Positions 19,114 through 28,976 of a DNA stretch of 64,000 nt are shown in pieces. Both the position numbers and the translations under genes were made by a program. The notes under the pieces were generated by a model that was given only the letters and a program-made list of their open reading frames with translations, was not told the origin of the DNA and made no database searches. Source of the stretch: Nodosilinea sp. FACHB-141 (GTDB lineage Bacteria > Cyanobacteriota > Cyanobacteriia > Phormidesmidales > Phormidesmidaceae); the NCBI RefSeq assembly GCF_014696135.1, contig NZ_JACJPP010000013.1:454606-518605 (forward strand). The letters are read 5' to 3'. Position 1 is the stretch's first letter. The number at the start of each line of letters is the position of its first letter.

Positions 19114-19147
19114 ACTGTAGGCTGAGAATGATGGTGCTAATGTACCC

Positions 19148-22100
19148 ATGATTCCCAAGCACATTGCCCTCAAAAATTTTCTCAGCTATCGCAACGCCAG
19201 CCTAGACTTTAACGGGCTGCATGTAGTCTGCGTGGCGGGGCCCAACGGCGCGGGCAAATCGTCGCTGCTGGAGGCGATCGCCTGGGCTCTCTGGGGCCAG
19301 AGCCGAGTAGCGGCCGATGACGATGTCATCCACCAGGGCGAGATGGAGGCCCAGGTGACGTTTCAGTTTCACCAGGGTGACCATACCTACCGGGTGATGC
19401 GTAGCCGCCACCGCAGCCAGGGCACTAGTCTAGAGTTTCAGGTGCACACCGAGGAAGGCTGGCGGGTGCTGACCCAGCGCGGGGTGCGGGCCACTCAACT
19501 CTTGATTTGCCGCCACCTCCGGCTCGACTACGACACCTTTATTAACTCCGCCTACCTGCGCCAGGGCGGGGCCGACGACTTTATGCTGAAGCGGCCCGGC
19601 GAGCGCAAACAAATTCTGGCCGATCTGCTCAAGCTCCACCAGTATGACCATCTGGCTGAGGGCGCAAAAGAGCAGGCTCGCCAAGCCAAGGCCGAAGCTA
19701 CCCTACGTCAAACCCAGTTCGACGAACTCACCACTGCCCTGGCCGACTACGAACCGACCCTCCAGCGCCAGGCCCAGCTCCAGCAAGAGTTGCACGATAT
19801 CGATCAGGCCCAGGAGCGCGATCGCCAGCAGCAGCAGCAGCTTCGCACCCTTGAGCAAACCCACTACGCCTACGATCAGCAGCTTCAGATGCAGCGACAG
19901 CAGCGGCAGCACCTGACGGCTCTTTTGCACCAAACCGAAACGTCTCTGGCGGCGCTGACCCGCGAGCAGCACCAGCATGACCAGCGTTTGGCTCAGGCCG
20001 CCGAGATTGAGACCGGCTTAGCTGAACTGACGGAACTAGAGGCAGAGGATGCTCAGCTCAACCAGCACTTTCAACGCTACCAGGCGCTAGAGGCGCAGCG
20101 TCAGAGCTTAGAAGCTGAGTGGCAAGCCCAGTCGGCCGAGGCACGCATGCGCCTAGGTCAAACCCAGCTCCAGTTGGCGGCCTTACAAGCCCAGATTGCC
20201 GATTTAGACGCGGCTCTACTGCAAAGCGAAACCGTTGATGCGGCCCGCCAGCAGTTTCTCATGGCCAAAGCCCGCCTCAAACATCTAGATGCGCTGCAGC
20301 TTCAGGCTGAACCCTTACAACAGCGACGACGACAGCTAGAGGCCGGGCTACAGCAGGCCCAAACCCGGCTTCAAACTCGGCTCGAAGAACTCGCCGCCGC
20401 TGCCCAGCAGCTCCAACAGGACCAGGTGAACCCGCCTCAACTAGTAGCGACTGCCCAGGAGGTGTCAAAGACCCTGAGCTATCTAGAGCAGCGCCGGGCT
20501 TACCAGGAGCAGGTGCGCGAAAAGGGACTAGAGCGGCGCAGCTTTATGGAGGTGCTTCAGTCTAATCAGCGCGCCTGCGAAACCCAGATTGCTCAAATTG
20601 GCCAAAAGCTAGGCATGCTGTCTCAACCGGAGGCCGTCTGCCCCCTGTGCGATCGCGCCCTCAAGCCTCGTCACCGCGCCCTGGTTGAAGGTCGTCATCG
20701 CCAGCAGCAGCAAGAACTGCAGGAAGAGATTTGGGTCATTCGCGAGCAGCTAGCTGTTTCAGAGCGCGAAATTCAGGTGCTGCGGCAGGAGTATCGAGCG
20801 GTCGAAGCCGAACTGGAGGCCTACGCCCCAGTGCTTCAAAAGCAGGGCCAGCTCACAGCAGAGATGGCCTCCCAAGCCACCGTCCACGAGCGGCTTCAGG
20901 CCCTAGAGGCCGAGCAGCAGCGCCTAGAGCAGTCCCTAACCGAGAACCAGTACGCCCTCGACCTACGCACGGAGCTGCACCAGATCAACAACACCCTGGC
21001 CCAGCTAGCCTACGACGATCGCGACCATGCCCTGACCCGGGGCCAGGTCAATCGGCTGCGCTGGGCTGAGATCAAGCACCACGAGCTCGTCCAGGCAAAA
21101 CGCAGACGGCAGCAGCTCGAGCGGCGGCAGCAGCAGCTTAAGGCCGACCAAACTGCCCTTGAGACTGACCTGGCCCAGCTTCAGGTTGGCACCCAAGGCC
21201 AGGCCTTAGCGGCAGCCCAAGCCGCCCTTGAGCAGTTCAGTTACCGCATTGACCATCACCAAAAGGTGCGCCAGGCCATGCTAGCAGCCCAAGTCTGGCG
21301 ACAGCGCCACCGGGAGCTAGAAGCAGCCCGCCAGCAACAACCCCAGCGACAGGTTCAGATCGAGGGACTTCAGGCCCAGGAGCGGCAGCAGCGCCAGGAA
21401 CTAGAGCAGTTGAGCGCAGCGATCGCCGCCCTAGAGGAGCAGCACCAGGCCTTAGCCTACGATGCGAATGCTCTAGAACAGTTAGAGCGGGCGATCGCTG
21501 CCCGTCAGCACCAGCGCGATGCCCTGCTGGCCCAGCTAGGTGCCCTGGGCCAGGCCCGCCAGCACCTCGATGACCTGCACCAGGGGCTAGCCCAAAAGCA
21601 ACAAGAGTTGGCCGCCGTACGCCAGCGCCAGCGGGTCTACCAAGAATTAGCACAGGCCTTTGGCCACAACGGCATCCAGGCGCTGATGATCGAAAACCTG
21701 CTGCCCCAGCTAGAGGCCGAAACCAACAACCTGCTAGGCCGCCTGAGTGCTCACCAGCTTCATGTGCAGTTTGCTACCCAGCGGGCCACTAAGCGCGGCC
21801 AAGGGGTCATCGACACGCTAGATATTCTGATTGCCGACGCCCAGGGCACCCGCCCCTACGAAACCTACTCGGGCGGCGAGGCGTTTCGGGTCAACTTTGC
21901 CCTGCGGCTAGCCCTGGCCCGACTATTAGCCCAGCGATCAGGCTTAGCGCTACAGCTGCTCGTCATCGATGAAGGCTTTGGCACCCAGGATCAGCAGGGG
22001 TGCGATCGCCTAATTGCAGCCATCAATGCGATCGCGGCTGACTTTGCCTGCATTCTGACCGTTACCCACATTCCCCATTTTCGAGCGGCCTTTCAAACCC

Positions 22101-22153
22101 GCATCGATGTGACGAAAACCCCTCAGGGATCGCAGCTCTCTCTCTCAGCCTAG
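19148..22153 (+). CDS. sbcC: Exonuclease subunit SbcC (SMC-like ATPase)
   Basis: Rad50-type ATPase of the SbcCD nuclease, which cleaves hairpins and DNA ends during repair. The 1001-residue protein has an N-terminal Walker A (GPNGAGKSSLLEAIAW), long Gln/Ala/Glu-rich coiled coils, a zinc hook CPLC at residues 498-501, and the C-terminal signature TYSGGEAFRVNFALRLALAR and Walker B LLVIDEGFGTQDQ. Length is normal. SbcD, usually adjacent, is not in the window, so it must be encoded elsewhere. A dyad resembling a LexA site lies upstream. Confidence 0.94.
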   Translation: MIPKHIALKNFLSYRNASLDFNGLHVVCVAGPNGAGKSSLLEAIAWALWGQSRVAADDDVIHQGEMEAQVTFQFHQGDHTYRVMRSRHRSQGTSLEFQVHTEEGWRVLTQRGVRATQLLICRHLRLDYDTFINSAYLRQGGADDFMLKRPGERKQILADLLKLHQYDHLAEGAKEQARQAKAEATLRQTQFDELTTALADYEPTLQRQAQLQQELHDIDQAQERDRQQQQQLRTLEQTHYAYDQQLQMQRQQRQHLTALLHQTETSLAALTREQHQHDQRLAQAAEIETGLAELTELEAEDAQLNQHFQRYQALEAQRQSLEAEWQAQSAEARMRLGQTQLQLAALQAQIADLDAALLQSETVDAARQQFLMAKARLKHLDALQLQAEPLQQRRRQLEAGLQQAQTRLQTRLEELAAAAQQLQQDQVNPPQLVATAQEVSKTLSYLEQRRAYQEQVREKGLERRSFMEVLQSNQRACETQIAQIGQKLGMLSQPEAVCPLCDRALKPRHRALVEGRHRQQQQELQEEIWVIREQLAVSEREIQVLRQEYRAVEAELEAYAPVLQKQGQLTAEMASQATVHERLQALEAEQQRLEQSLTENQYALDLRTELHQINNTLAQLAYDDRDHALTRGQVNRLRWAEIKHHELVQAKRRRQQLERRQQQLKADQTALETDLAQLQVGTQGQALAAAQAALEQFSYRIDHHQKVRQAMLAAQVWRQRHRELEAARQQQPQRQVQIEGLQAQERQQRQELEQLSAAIAALEEQHQALAYDANALEQLERAIAARQHQRDALLAQLGALGQARQHLDDLHQGLAQKQQELAAVRQRQRVYQELAQAFGHNGIQALMIENLLPQLEAETNNLLGRLSAHQLHVQFATQRATKRGQGVIDTLDILIADAQGTRPYETYSGGEAFRVNFALRLALARLLAQRSGLALQLLVIDEGFGTQDQQGCDRLIAAINAIAADFACILTVTHIPHFRAAFQTRIDVTKTPQGSQLSLSA

Positions 22154-22405
22154 AACTAGCTCAGATTCCGTAAACCTTTAAGTAGCTTCTCAGATTTTTA
22201 TTAACATTCTTTTTAGATTTTAAGAATTTCCCCTTTGGTCAGTCCAGAAATATGTCTTCTGGAATGCAATATGACCCAGTCAATCGCCTTAATCTATAGG
22301 GGTAAGAGCCTACGGGACCAAGGAGGACTGAGTATTAATAACCATTCACGACCTCCTTCATAAATGTTACAGTTGTTTACATATTCCATTAACAACCTTT
22401 TACCT

Positions 22406-22537
22406 ATGAGCTTTGTTGGACCCCTTTTAGAAGTTGGTATTGCTGCTGTTGCTGCCGGTCTCATTCTCAAGCGTCAGGCTGAGGAAGCGGCTCTAGAGTC
22501 TGAGCCTATTCCAGTGCCGGTGCGCTCTCGCCGCTAG
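22406..22537 (+). CDS. Small membrane-anchored protein, 43 residues
   Basis: A short frame starting ATG at 22406: MSFVGPLLEVGIAAVAAGLI followed by LKRQAEEAALESEPIPVPVR and SRR. One N-terminal hydrophobic helix is followed by a charged tail, a layout seen in small cyanobacterial membrane proteins. No good Shine-Dalgarno is visible, and I recognise no family. It sits in the ~480-base gap between sbcC and the sigma factor gene on the same strand. Plausible but unproven. Confidence 0.45.
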   Translation: MSFVGPLLEVGIAAVAAGLILKRQAEEAALESEPIPVPVRSRR

Positions 22538-22633
22538 GCTTCGAGCCAACCGTCATCCCTGTGCTAGACAACTACTGCTTTTCTGGGCTTTGAGCCCTGC
22601 CGTTCCCCGTCGCTCTCTCCCCACTGTGCCGCT

Positions 22634-23590
22634 ATGAGAACTGTGCAAAATTCCACCGACCTAGTTCGCACTTACCTAAAAGAAATCGGTAAGGTGCCTC
22701 TGCTCACCCACGAAGAAGAGATCGTGCTGGGTAAGCAGGTGCAAAAGCTGTCGGCCTTAGAGGCTAAGCGGCAGGTTTTAGAAGAGACAGCCGGCCACGG
22801 TCTGACCCTAGAGCAGTGGGCCAGCGCGGTCAACATGCCCCTACCTGAACTCAAGGCGATTGTGCGCGATGGCAACCTAGCCAAGCGCAAGATGGTAGAA
22901 GCCAACCTGCGCCTCGTGGTCTCGGTGGCCAAGAAGTATATCAAGCGCAACGTCGACCTACTGGACCTGATTCAGGAAGGCACCATCGGTATGCAGCGCG
23001 GGGTGGAAAAGTTTGACCCCACCAAAGGCTATCGTTTCTCTACCTACGCCTACTGGTGGATTCGCCAAGCGATTACCCGCGCCATCGCGGAGAAAAGCCG
23101 CACCATTCGCCTGCCCATTCACATCACCGAAAAGCTCAACAAGCTCAAGAAAGCCCAACGCACCCTGTCTCAGCGTTACGGGCGAGCGGCCACGGTGGCT
23201 GAGCTAGCCATCGAGTGCGACCTGACTGCCAAGCAGGTGCGCGACTACCTAGAAAAGTCTCGCCAGCCCCTCTCCCTAGACCTCAAAGTGGGAGACAACC
23301 AGGACACCGAACTGGGTGAACTGCTCGAAGACGATGGCCCTTCGCCAGAAGACTTTGCCACCCAGGTCTCACTGCGCCAGGATTTGGAGCGGCTGATGGG
23401 CGATCTGACTCCCCAACAGCGAGAGGTGCTTTCCCTTCGCTTCGGTTTGTCCGACGGCAAGACTATGACTTTGGCCAAGATTGGTGATCTGCTCTCCATT
23501 AGCCGTGAGCGAGTGCGCCAGATTGAGCGCGAAGCCTTGACTAAACTGCGCAAGCGCCAGTCTGACATCCGCGAATACCTAGCTAGCTAA
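22634..23590 (+). CDS. Group 2 sigma-70 factor (SigB/C/D/E class)
   Basis: A non-essential-type sigma factor of 318 residues. Regions 1.2 ([20 protein letters not shown]), 2 ([40 protein letters not shown]), 3 and 4 ([20 protein letters not shown]) are intact, and the acidic N-terminal region 1.1 and long insert of SigA are missing. Group 2 sigmas drive responses to stress, light or nitrogen in cyanobacteria. I cannot assign SigB, C, D or E safely. A terminator follows. Confidence 0.9.
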   Translation: MRTVQNSTDLVRTYLKEIGKVPLLTHEEEIVLGKQVQKLSALEAKRQVLEETAGHGLTLEQWASAVNMPLPELKAIVRDGNLAKRKMVEANLRLVVSVAKKYIKRNVDLLDLIQEGTIGMQRGVEKFDPTKGYRFSTYAYWWIRQAITRAIAEKSRTIRLPIHITEKLNKLKKAQRTLSQRYGRAATVAELAIECDLTAKQVRDYLEKSRQPLSLDLKVGDNQDTELGELLEDDGPSPEDFATQVSLRQDLERLMGDLTPQQREVLSLRFGLSDGKTMTLAKIGDLLSISRERVRQIEREALTKLRKRQSDIREYLAS

Positions 23591-23636
23591 GGAACTGCGC
23601 TTCTTGCAGGGTTGCAACGCGCATCCCATTGAACTT

Positions 23637-23674
23637 ATAGCCTGAGGGAAAATCCCCTCGGGCTATCTTTTTGG
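23637..23674 (+). terminator. Terminator after group 2 sigma gene
   Basis: ATAGCCTGAGGG, short A-rich loop, CCCCTCGGGCTAT and then CTTTTT, 46 bases past the stop. Confidence 0.88.
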
Positions 23675-23808
23675 CCTTGGGCAGAGTGCTGGGCGGAGGG
23701 AGGGCTTCTGCGCGCCAAGTTTGACAACCGTAGCCCAATTGACCAAACCGGGGAGATCCCGCATTCTAGAGTGGTTCTAGCTAGATTCGCCCCAACTGAG
23801 GAGTCCCC

Positions 23809-25518
23809 ATGAGCTATCGCATGGACCGCCGTGCCTATGCCGAAACCTTCGGCCCGACGGTGGGCGATCGCATTCGCTTAGCCGACACCGAGCTCATCAT
23901 CGAAGTCGAGCAGGACTTTACCACCTATGGGGACGAGGTGAAATTTGGCGGCGGCAAAGTTATCCGCGATGGCATGGGGCAGTCGCCGATCGGACGCGAC
24001 GCGGGCGCGGTAGATATGGTGATCACCAACGCCCTGATTTTGGACTGGTGGGGCATTGTTAAGGCCGACATCGGCATTAAAGACGGCAAAATCGACAAAA
24101 TTGGTAAGGCGGGCAACCCCTACATTCAAGACAATGTCGACATCATCATTGGCCCCGGCACCGAGGTAGTGGCTGGAGAAGGCATGATCGTCACCGCTGG
24201 GGGTATTGACAGCCACATTCACTTCATTTGCCCTCAGCAGATCGACACCGCGATCGCCTCCGGCATCACCACCATGATCGGCGGCGGCACCGGCCCTGCT
24301 ACCGGTACCAACGCCACAACCTGCACCCCTGGCGCCTGGAACATCTGGCGCATGCTGCAAGCCGCCGACGCCTTTCCCATGAACCTAGGCTTTTTGGGCA
24401 AGGGCAACAGTGCTCAGCCGGAAGGATTGGCGGAACAGGTGAAAGCCGGCGCCATGGGCCTCAAGCTCCACGAAGACTGGGGCACCACCCCTGCTACCAT
24501 CGATACCTGTCTTGGAGTAGCCGACGAGTACGATGTCCAAGTGGCGATCCACTCCGATACTCTCAACGAGGCGGGCTTTGTCGAAGATACCATTGCCGCC
24601 TTCAAAAATCGGGTGATTCACACCTACCACACCGAAGGGGCTGGCGGTGGCCACGCGCCGGACATCATTAAAGTGTGCGGCGAGGCCAACGTGCTGCCGT
24701 CGTCGACTAACCCCACCCGGCCCTACACCCGCAACACCCTCGACGAACACCTCGACATGCTGATGGTGTGCCACCACCTCAGCCCCAGCATTCCCGAAGA
24801 TATTGCCTTCGCCGAGTCGCGCATTCGCCGCGAAACCATTGCCGCCGAGGACATTCTCCACGACCTTGGTGCCTTCAGCATGATCTCTTCCGACTCCCAG
24901 GCCATGGGCCGAGTGGGGGAGGTGGTGATTCGCACCTGGCAAACCGCCCACAAAATGAAGGTGCAGCGGGGGCCGCTAGCGGAGGATTCTGATCGCAACG
25001 ACAACCACCGGGCCAAGCGCTACGTGGCCAAATACACCATCAATCCCGCTATCACCCACGGCATCGCTAACCACGTAGGTTCTATCGAAGCGGGCAAACT
25101 AGCCGATATTTGCCTATGGCGGCCTGCCTTTTTTGGGGTGAAGCCCGAAATCGTGATCAAGGGCGGTTTGATTGCCTGGGCGCAGATGGGCGATGCCAAC
25201 GCTAGTATTCCGACGCCGCAGCCGGTACACATGCGGCCTATGTTTGGCAGCTACGGGGGGGCGATCACTGCCACCTCCCTCACCTTTATTTCTCAAGCTG
25301 CGATGGATCTGGGCATTCCTGAACAGATTGGCATCGCTAAATCTACCGCTGCTGTGGCGAACTGCCGCAGCCTCAGCAAGGCCGACATGAAGCTCAACGC
25401 CTATCAGCCCCACATGGAGGTCAACGTCGAAACCTACGAAGTGCGAGCTGATGGCGAATTGCTGACCTGTGAACCGGCTGAGGTTCTACCCATGGCCCAG
25501 CGATACTTCTTGTTTTGA
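23809..25518 (+). CDS. ureC: Urease alpha subunit
   Basis: Catalytic subunit of nickel urease, hydrolysing urea to ammonia and carbamate. At 569 residues it is full length. Active-site features: the metal His pair in [14 protein letters not shown], the carbamylated lysine K219 (GLKLHEDWG), further ligand histidines in [10 protein letters not shown] and [15 protein letters not shown], the flap cysteine/histidine [13 protein letters not shown], and the ligand Asp in SSDSQAMGR. No ureA, ureB or accessory gene is adjacent; dispersed urease genes are known in some cyanobacteria. AGGAG lies close upstream of the ATG. Confidence 0.97.
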   Translation: MSYRMDRRAYAETFGPTVGDRIRLADTELIIEVEQDFTTYGDEVKFGGGKVIRDGMGQSPIGRDAGAVDMVITNALILDWWGIVKADIGIKDGKIDKIGKAGNPYIQDNVDIIIGPGTEVVAGEGMIVTAGGIDSHIHFICPQQIDTAIASGITTMIGGGTGPATGTNATTCTPGAWNIWRMLQAADAFPMNLGFLGKGNSAQPEGLAEQVKAGAMGLKLHEDWGTTPATIDTCLGVADEYDVQVAIHSDTLNEAGFVEDTIAAFKNRVIHTYHTEGAGGGHAPDIIKVCGEANVLPSSTNPTRPYTRNTLDEHLDMLMVCHHLSPSIPEDIAFAESRIRRETIAAEDILHDLGAFSMISSDSQAMGRVGEVVIRTWQTAHKMKVQRGPLAEDSDRNDNHRAKRYVAKYTINPAITHGIANHVGSIEAGKLADICLWRPAFFGVKPEIVIKGGLIAWAQMGDANASIPTPQPVHMRPMFGSYGGAITATSLTFISQAAMDLGIPEQIGIAKSTAAVANCRSLSKADMKLNAYQPHMEVNVETYEVRADGELLTCEPAEVLPMAQRYFLF

Positions 25519-26002
25519 TGCCGTTGAATCAAAACAAGTCCCAACGGGTCGAGCTAGGGTTGGCAAGCAGCTGCTGACGATAAGGGCGATCGCTCAACTG
25601 AAAAACACCAGTAATTAAGCCAAAAATTTGTTGGAAGGCATCTACAATGGCCTAGATGCCTCAAAGTAGAATAACGGCAAACTGAAGCTCGTACCCAGGC
25701 AGTTGAGGCAGAGCAAATGACAGCCAGCAGCAATCCATTAGGGTCATTAGATAACCGGACAGATCGGGCCGGAGCACGGGGCGACAAAACGCTGTCTAAG
25801 CCGGCATTGGTAGTTGGGACTAAGCTAGAACGCAGTTATAGACAGTGGTGAGGTCACCTGCTACATCCCAAAACGCCTTAGCATCCGACCTTGAATCACT
25901 ACGCAAGTTCCCCAAAGCAAAAACAACTTGTAGCTATCATAAGTTTGTTGCGAATGTCATTAAGCAGTGGCAGATTTTCAAGTGTCCACAGTACAATAAA
26001 AT
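25519..26002. other. Intergenic region between ureC and Yfr1
   Basis: About 480 bases with no firm gene. It contains a perfect 9-bp hairpin (AGGCATCTA/TAGATGCCT, 25636-25661), perhaps the ureC terminator although no T-run follows, and a 44-codon frame at 25717-25851 (MTASSNPLGSLDNRTDRAGA..., ending LERSYRQW) with GAGG upstream that I could not confirm. TACAAT at 25992-25997 is a likely -10 element for Yfr1. Confidence 0.4.
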
Positions 26003-26003
26003 G

Positions 26004-26079
26004 GTACTGAAACCTTTGTTTCAGTTCACTCCTCACACCACACTCCGCCCAGGCCATTGGTCTGGGCGGTTCCTTATTT
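26004..26079 (+). ncRNA. yfr1: Yfr1 small RNA
   Basis: It has the layout of Yfr1, the conserved cyanobacterial sRNA. First hairpin: ACTGAAAC-CTTT-GTTTCAGT (26006-26025). Then the unpaired 11-base core ACTCCTCACAC (26028-26038), which is the family hallmark and pairs with porin-type mRNAs in Prochlorococcus. Then a terminator hairpin CCGCCCAG/CTGGGCGG (26045-26069) with T-rich tail. A TACAAT -10 box lies just upstream. The position near trxA is the conserved location of the gene. Ends are estimated from the structure. Confidence 0.88.
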
Positions 26080-26229
26080 AAAGGACCTTTAGCCCGAAAA
26101 TGCTGAAATATGGCTAGTTTAGCCGAGTTAGCACCCATCCCCTCGGTAGATATTGATCCCTCGCCTAAGAAGCCGGGGATTGGCTATGATAAGATTGCGT
26201 GTGGTTAATAACGGCAAGGAACACAAGGC

Positions 26230-26550
26230 ATGGCAGCCGCTCAGGTAACAGACTCTACGTTTAAGCAAGAAGTTCTTGAAAGCACCGTTCCCGTACTGGT
26301 TGATTTCTGGGCTCCCTGGTGTGGCCCTTGCCGTATGGTGGCTCCGGTAGTCGAAGAAATTTCTGAGCAGTACGACGGCCAAATCAAAGTCGTTAAGGTC
26401 AATACCGACGAGAATCCGAGCGTGGCCAGCCAGTATGGGATTCGCAGCATCCCCACTCTGATGATTTTCAAAGAGGGGCAGCGGGTTGACATGGTAGTGG
26501 GCGCCGTACCCAAAACCACCTTGGCAAACACCCTTGAGAAGTATCTCTAA
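26230..26550 (+). CDS. trxA: Thioredoxin (m-type)
   Basis: A 106-residue thioredoxin with the WCGPC active site (C31, C34 in [11 protein letters not shown]), the cis-Pro loop RSIPTLMIF and a full thioredoxin fold. It reduces disulfides in Calvin-cycle and other enzymes using ferredoxin- or NADPH-thioredoxin reductase. CAAGGAACACAAGGC precedes the ATG. It lies 150 bases after Yfr1 on the same strand, a conserved arrangement. Confidence 0.96.
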   Translation: MAAAQVTDSTFKQEVLESTVPVLVDFWAPWCGPCRMVAPVVEEISEQYDGQIKVVKVNTDENPSVASQYGIRSIPTLMIFKEGQRVDMVVGAVPKTTLANTLEKYL

Positions 26551-26688
26551 GCTCACCTTTCTCTGCCTAAAGCTACTCAAGACCAGCCGCATGGCGTGAC
26601 GGGGGCGATCGCTTCAACCTTTGCACCAAGTTTCAGCAGAGGAACGTCGTCGCAGGTTTAGTCACTAGCTTATTAACATCTGATACAG

Positions 26689-26727
26689 CCCTCTAGCGTT
26701 GGTTAGTCTCTCGCTAGAGGGTTTTTG
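26689..26727 (+). terminator. Terminator after trxA
   Basis: CCCTCTAGCG and CGCTAGAGGG form a 10-bp perfect stem followed by TTTTT. Confidence 0.9.
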
Positions 26728-26760
26728 CACGGCAGGGGGCAAAATTGTCGCTAGAATAGG

Positions 26761-27852
26761 GTGCTGCCTCTATGGACCCAACGGCGTATGGTTGCGCTTC
26801 CCTCAAATTTACCCTCTAGCCTTCAAGCCGATTTGGCCGCGGTGTTTGAGCAATTGTCTCACTTAGAGCATGGCAAGCTCATTCGCCAGGTGCTAGAGAC
26901 CATTCTGCGGATGATGGGACGGGAGGCAGACCGACTCGACTGGAAGATTTTGAATTCTGCTTTGCTGGATATGGAGCAGGGATTTCAGGTCTTTTACCCC
27001 TACCGGCATACCCGCAAAATTACTATCTTTGGCTCGGCTCGTACAGGGGCGATCAGCCTCGATTATCAACTGGCCGAGAAGTTTGCCAAGCAGATCACCG
27101 AGCTGGGCTTTATGGTTATGACCGGTGCTGGGGGCGGCATCATGGAGGCGGGTAACGCCGGAGCTGGTGCAGAGCAATCCTTTGGATTAAACATTCAGCT
27201 ACCCTTTGAGCAAGGCGCTAACCCAGTGATGGAGGGCGACCCTAAGCTGATCAATTTCAAGTATTTCTTTACTCGCAAGCTGTTTTTCCTGCGCGAAAGC
27301 GATGCCCTGGTGCTGTTTCCAGGAGGGTTTGGCACCCAAGACGAAGCCTTTGAGTCGCTAACGCTTATTCAGACTGGCAAGGCCGACCCCATGCCCGTTG
27401 TCATGGTCGATCATCCTGGCGGTAACTACTGGCAGGGGTGGGATAGCTACATTCGCGAGCACCTGCTGAGCCGAGGGTTAATTAGCCCCGACGACCCTAG
27501 CTTGTACACCATCACCGACAATGTCGATGACGCCTGCCACGCCATCAGCAGTTTTTATCGGGTATATCATTCCTGTCGCTATACCAGCGATCGCCTCATC
27601 ATTCGTCTCAAGAGCGATCTCCCCGATGGCGCTGTCGACCTGCTTAACCAAGAATTTGGCGACGTTTTGGCCAAAGGAAAAATTGAAAAGTCTGCCGCCC
27701 TAGCCGAAGAGCAGAAAGACGCAACTGTCGCTTTGCCACGGTTAGTGATGCACTTCAACAACCGCGACTTTGGCAGGCTGCACCAGTTGATCTGGCGGCT
27801 CAACGACCTAGGCGACCATCGTCCCGAGGCCCAGCACCCCGAGCAGAAGTAG
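26761..27852 (+). CDS. LOG-family Rossmann-fold protein
   Basis: A 363-residue protein with the LOG/TIGR00730 core: [12 protein letters not shown] and [20 protein letters not shown], the motif of cytokinin-riboside 5'-monophosphate phosphoribohydrolases. It is longer than the plant-type LOG (~200 residues), carrying ~90 extra N-terminal and ~100 C-terminal residues as in the long bacterial subgroup; nucleotide 5'-monophosphate hydrolysis is inferred. The start is uncertain: GTG at 26761 or ATG at 26788 ([10 protein letters not shown]), which looks more natural. The glutaminase gene follows on the same strand. Confidence 0.85.
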   Translation: MLPLWTQRRMVALPSNLPSSLQADLAAVFEQLSHLEHGKLIRQVLETILRMMGREADRLDWKILNSALLDMEQGFQVFYPYRHTRKITIFGSARTGAISLDYQLAEKFAKQITELGFMVMTGAGGGIMEAGNAGAGAEQSFGLNIQLPFEQGANPVMEGDPKLINFKYFFTRKLFFLRESDALVLFPGGFGTQDEAFESLTLIQTGKADPMPVVMVDHPGGNYWQGWDSYIREHLLSRGLISPDDPSLYTITDNVDDACHAISSFYRVYHSCRYTSDRLIIRLKSDLPDGAVDLLNQEFGDVLAKGKIEKSAALAEEQKDATVALPRLVMHFNNRDFGRLHQLIWRLNDLGDHRPEAQHPEQK

Positions 27853-27977
27853 GTGATGTCGGTGGGTGGATGGATAGGCGGGTGGTCATCCCTCCTCTAT
27901 TTCAGCGTGTTTTCACGCTAGTAATTCTTCACTCCTGCACTTGCCTATTCACTTACCCACTACCCACCGACTCCCCA

Positions 27978-28964
27978 ATGACCCAGGTTCAAGCGTTTTT
28001 GGAGCAGCTTTACCACAAGTTTAAGGGAGTTTCTGAAGGGCGAGTAGCGTCTTATATTCCCGAGCTGGCGCGGGCTAACCCCGACTGGTTTGGCATTAGC
28101 ATTGTCACCCTCGACGGCCGCACCTACGAGGTCGGGGATGTGGCGCAAAAATTTACCATTCAATCGATTTCAAAGGTGTTTGTCTACGCCATGGCCCTAG
28201 AGGACTATGGCCGGGAAAAGCTGCTCAAAAAAGTGGGGGTGGAGCCCACTGGGGATCCATTCAATTCCTTAATTCGGCTAGATGAGGACTCTAAGCGCCC
28301 GGATAACCCAATGGTGAATGCGGGAGCGATCGCCACCACCGGACTGATCCCAGGCAAAGACCCCGCAGAACGCCTCAACCGGCTGCTGGCCATGTTTCAG
28401 CGCTATGTTGGCGACGAGGTATTTGTCGATGTATCGACCTTCATATCGGAGCGCTCCACTGGCCACCGCAACCGGGCTATGGCCCACCTAATGCTCAACT
28501 TCGGCATGATTGACCAGCCCATCGATGAAGCGCTCGACCTGTACTTTCAGCAGTGTGCGGTGCTGGTTACGGCCCATGACCTGGCAGTGATGGCCGCCAC
28601 TCTAGCTAACCAGGGCGTTAACCCCATCACTGGGCAGCGGGCAGTGGGGGCCGAGCATGTGCGCGACATTCTCAGCGTTATGTATACCTGTGGCATGTAT
28701 AACTTCGCTGGGGAGTGGGCCTTTCGGGTCGGTATTCCGGCCAAGAGCGGGGTCTCAGGCGGCATTCTCGCCGTCGTGCCAAACCAGGCTGGCATCGCCG
28801 TGTTTTCGCCGCCCCTCGACAGTCGCGGCAACAGCGTTCGTGGGCTCAAGGTTTTTGAGGCTCTGTCCCGAGAATACGGGTTTCATCTGTTTGACCTGTC
28901 TTTGGGCCACTGCCGCTTTGCCCAGGCTATTCAACCCGTAGATGCCGTAGCCTTAGATGCTTAG
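27978..28964 (+). CDS. glsA: Glutaminase A
   Basis: Hydrolyses L-glutamine to glutamate and ammonia. The 328-residue protein belongs to the serine-dependent beta-lactamase-like glutaminases: catalytic S63-x-x-K66 ([10 protein letters not shown]), [11 protein letters not shown], the Tyr in [14 protein letters not shown], and [14 protein letters not shown]. The ATG at 27978 ([12 protein letters not shown]) matches the family; the frame continues 36 codons upstream through pyrimidine-rich sequence without similarity. It follows the LOG gene by ~125 bases and faces a convergent ferritin-like gene. Confidence 0.93.
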   Translation: MTQVQAFLEQLYHKFKGVSEGRVASYIPELARANPDWFGISIVTLDGRTYEVGDVAQKFTIQSISKVFVYAMALEDYGREKLLKKVGVEPTGDPFNSLIRLDEDSKRPDNPMVNAGAIATTGLIPGKDPAERLNRLLAMFQRYVGDEVFVDVSTFISERSTGHRNRAMAHLMLNFGMIDQPIDEALDLYFQQCAVLVTAHDLAVMAATLANQGVNPITGQRAVGAEHVRDILSVMYTCGMYNFAGEWAFRVGIPAKSGVSGGILAVVPNQAGIAVFSPPLDSRGNSVRGLKVFEALSREYGFHLFDLSLGHCRFAQAIQPVDAVALDA

Positions 28965-28976
28965 CCCCCTGATTGC

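Noticed and set aside
25845..26081. 78-codon frame before trxA
   Set aside because: It runs through the Yfr1 hairpins and has no protein similarity.
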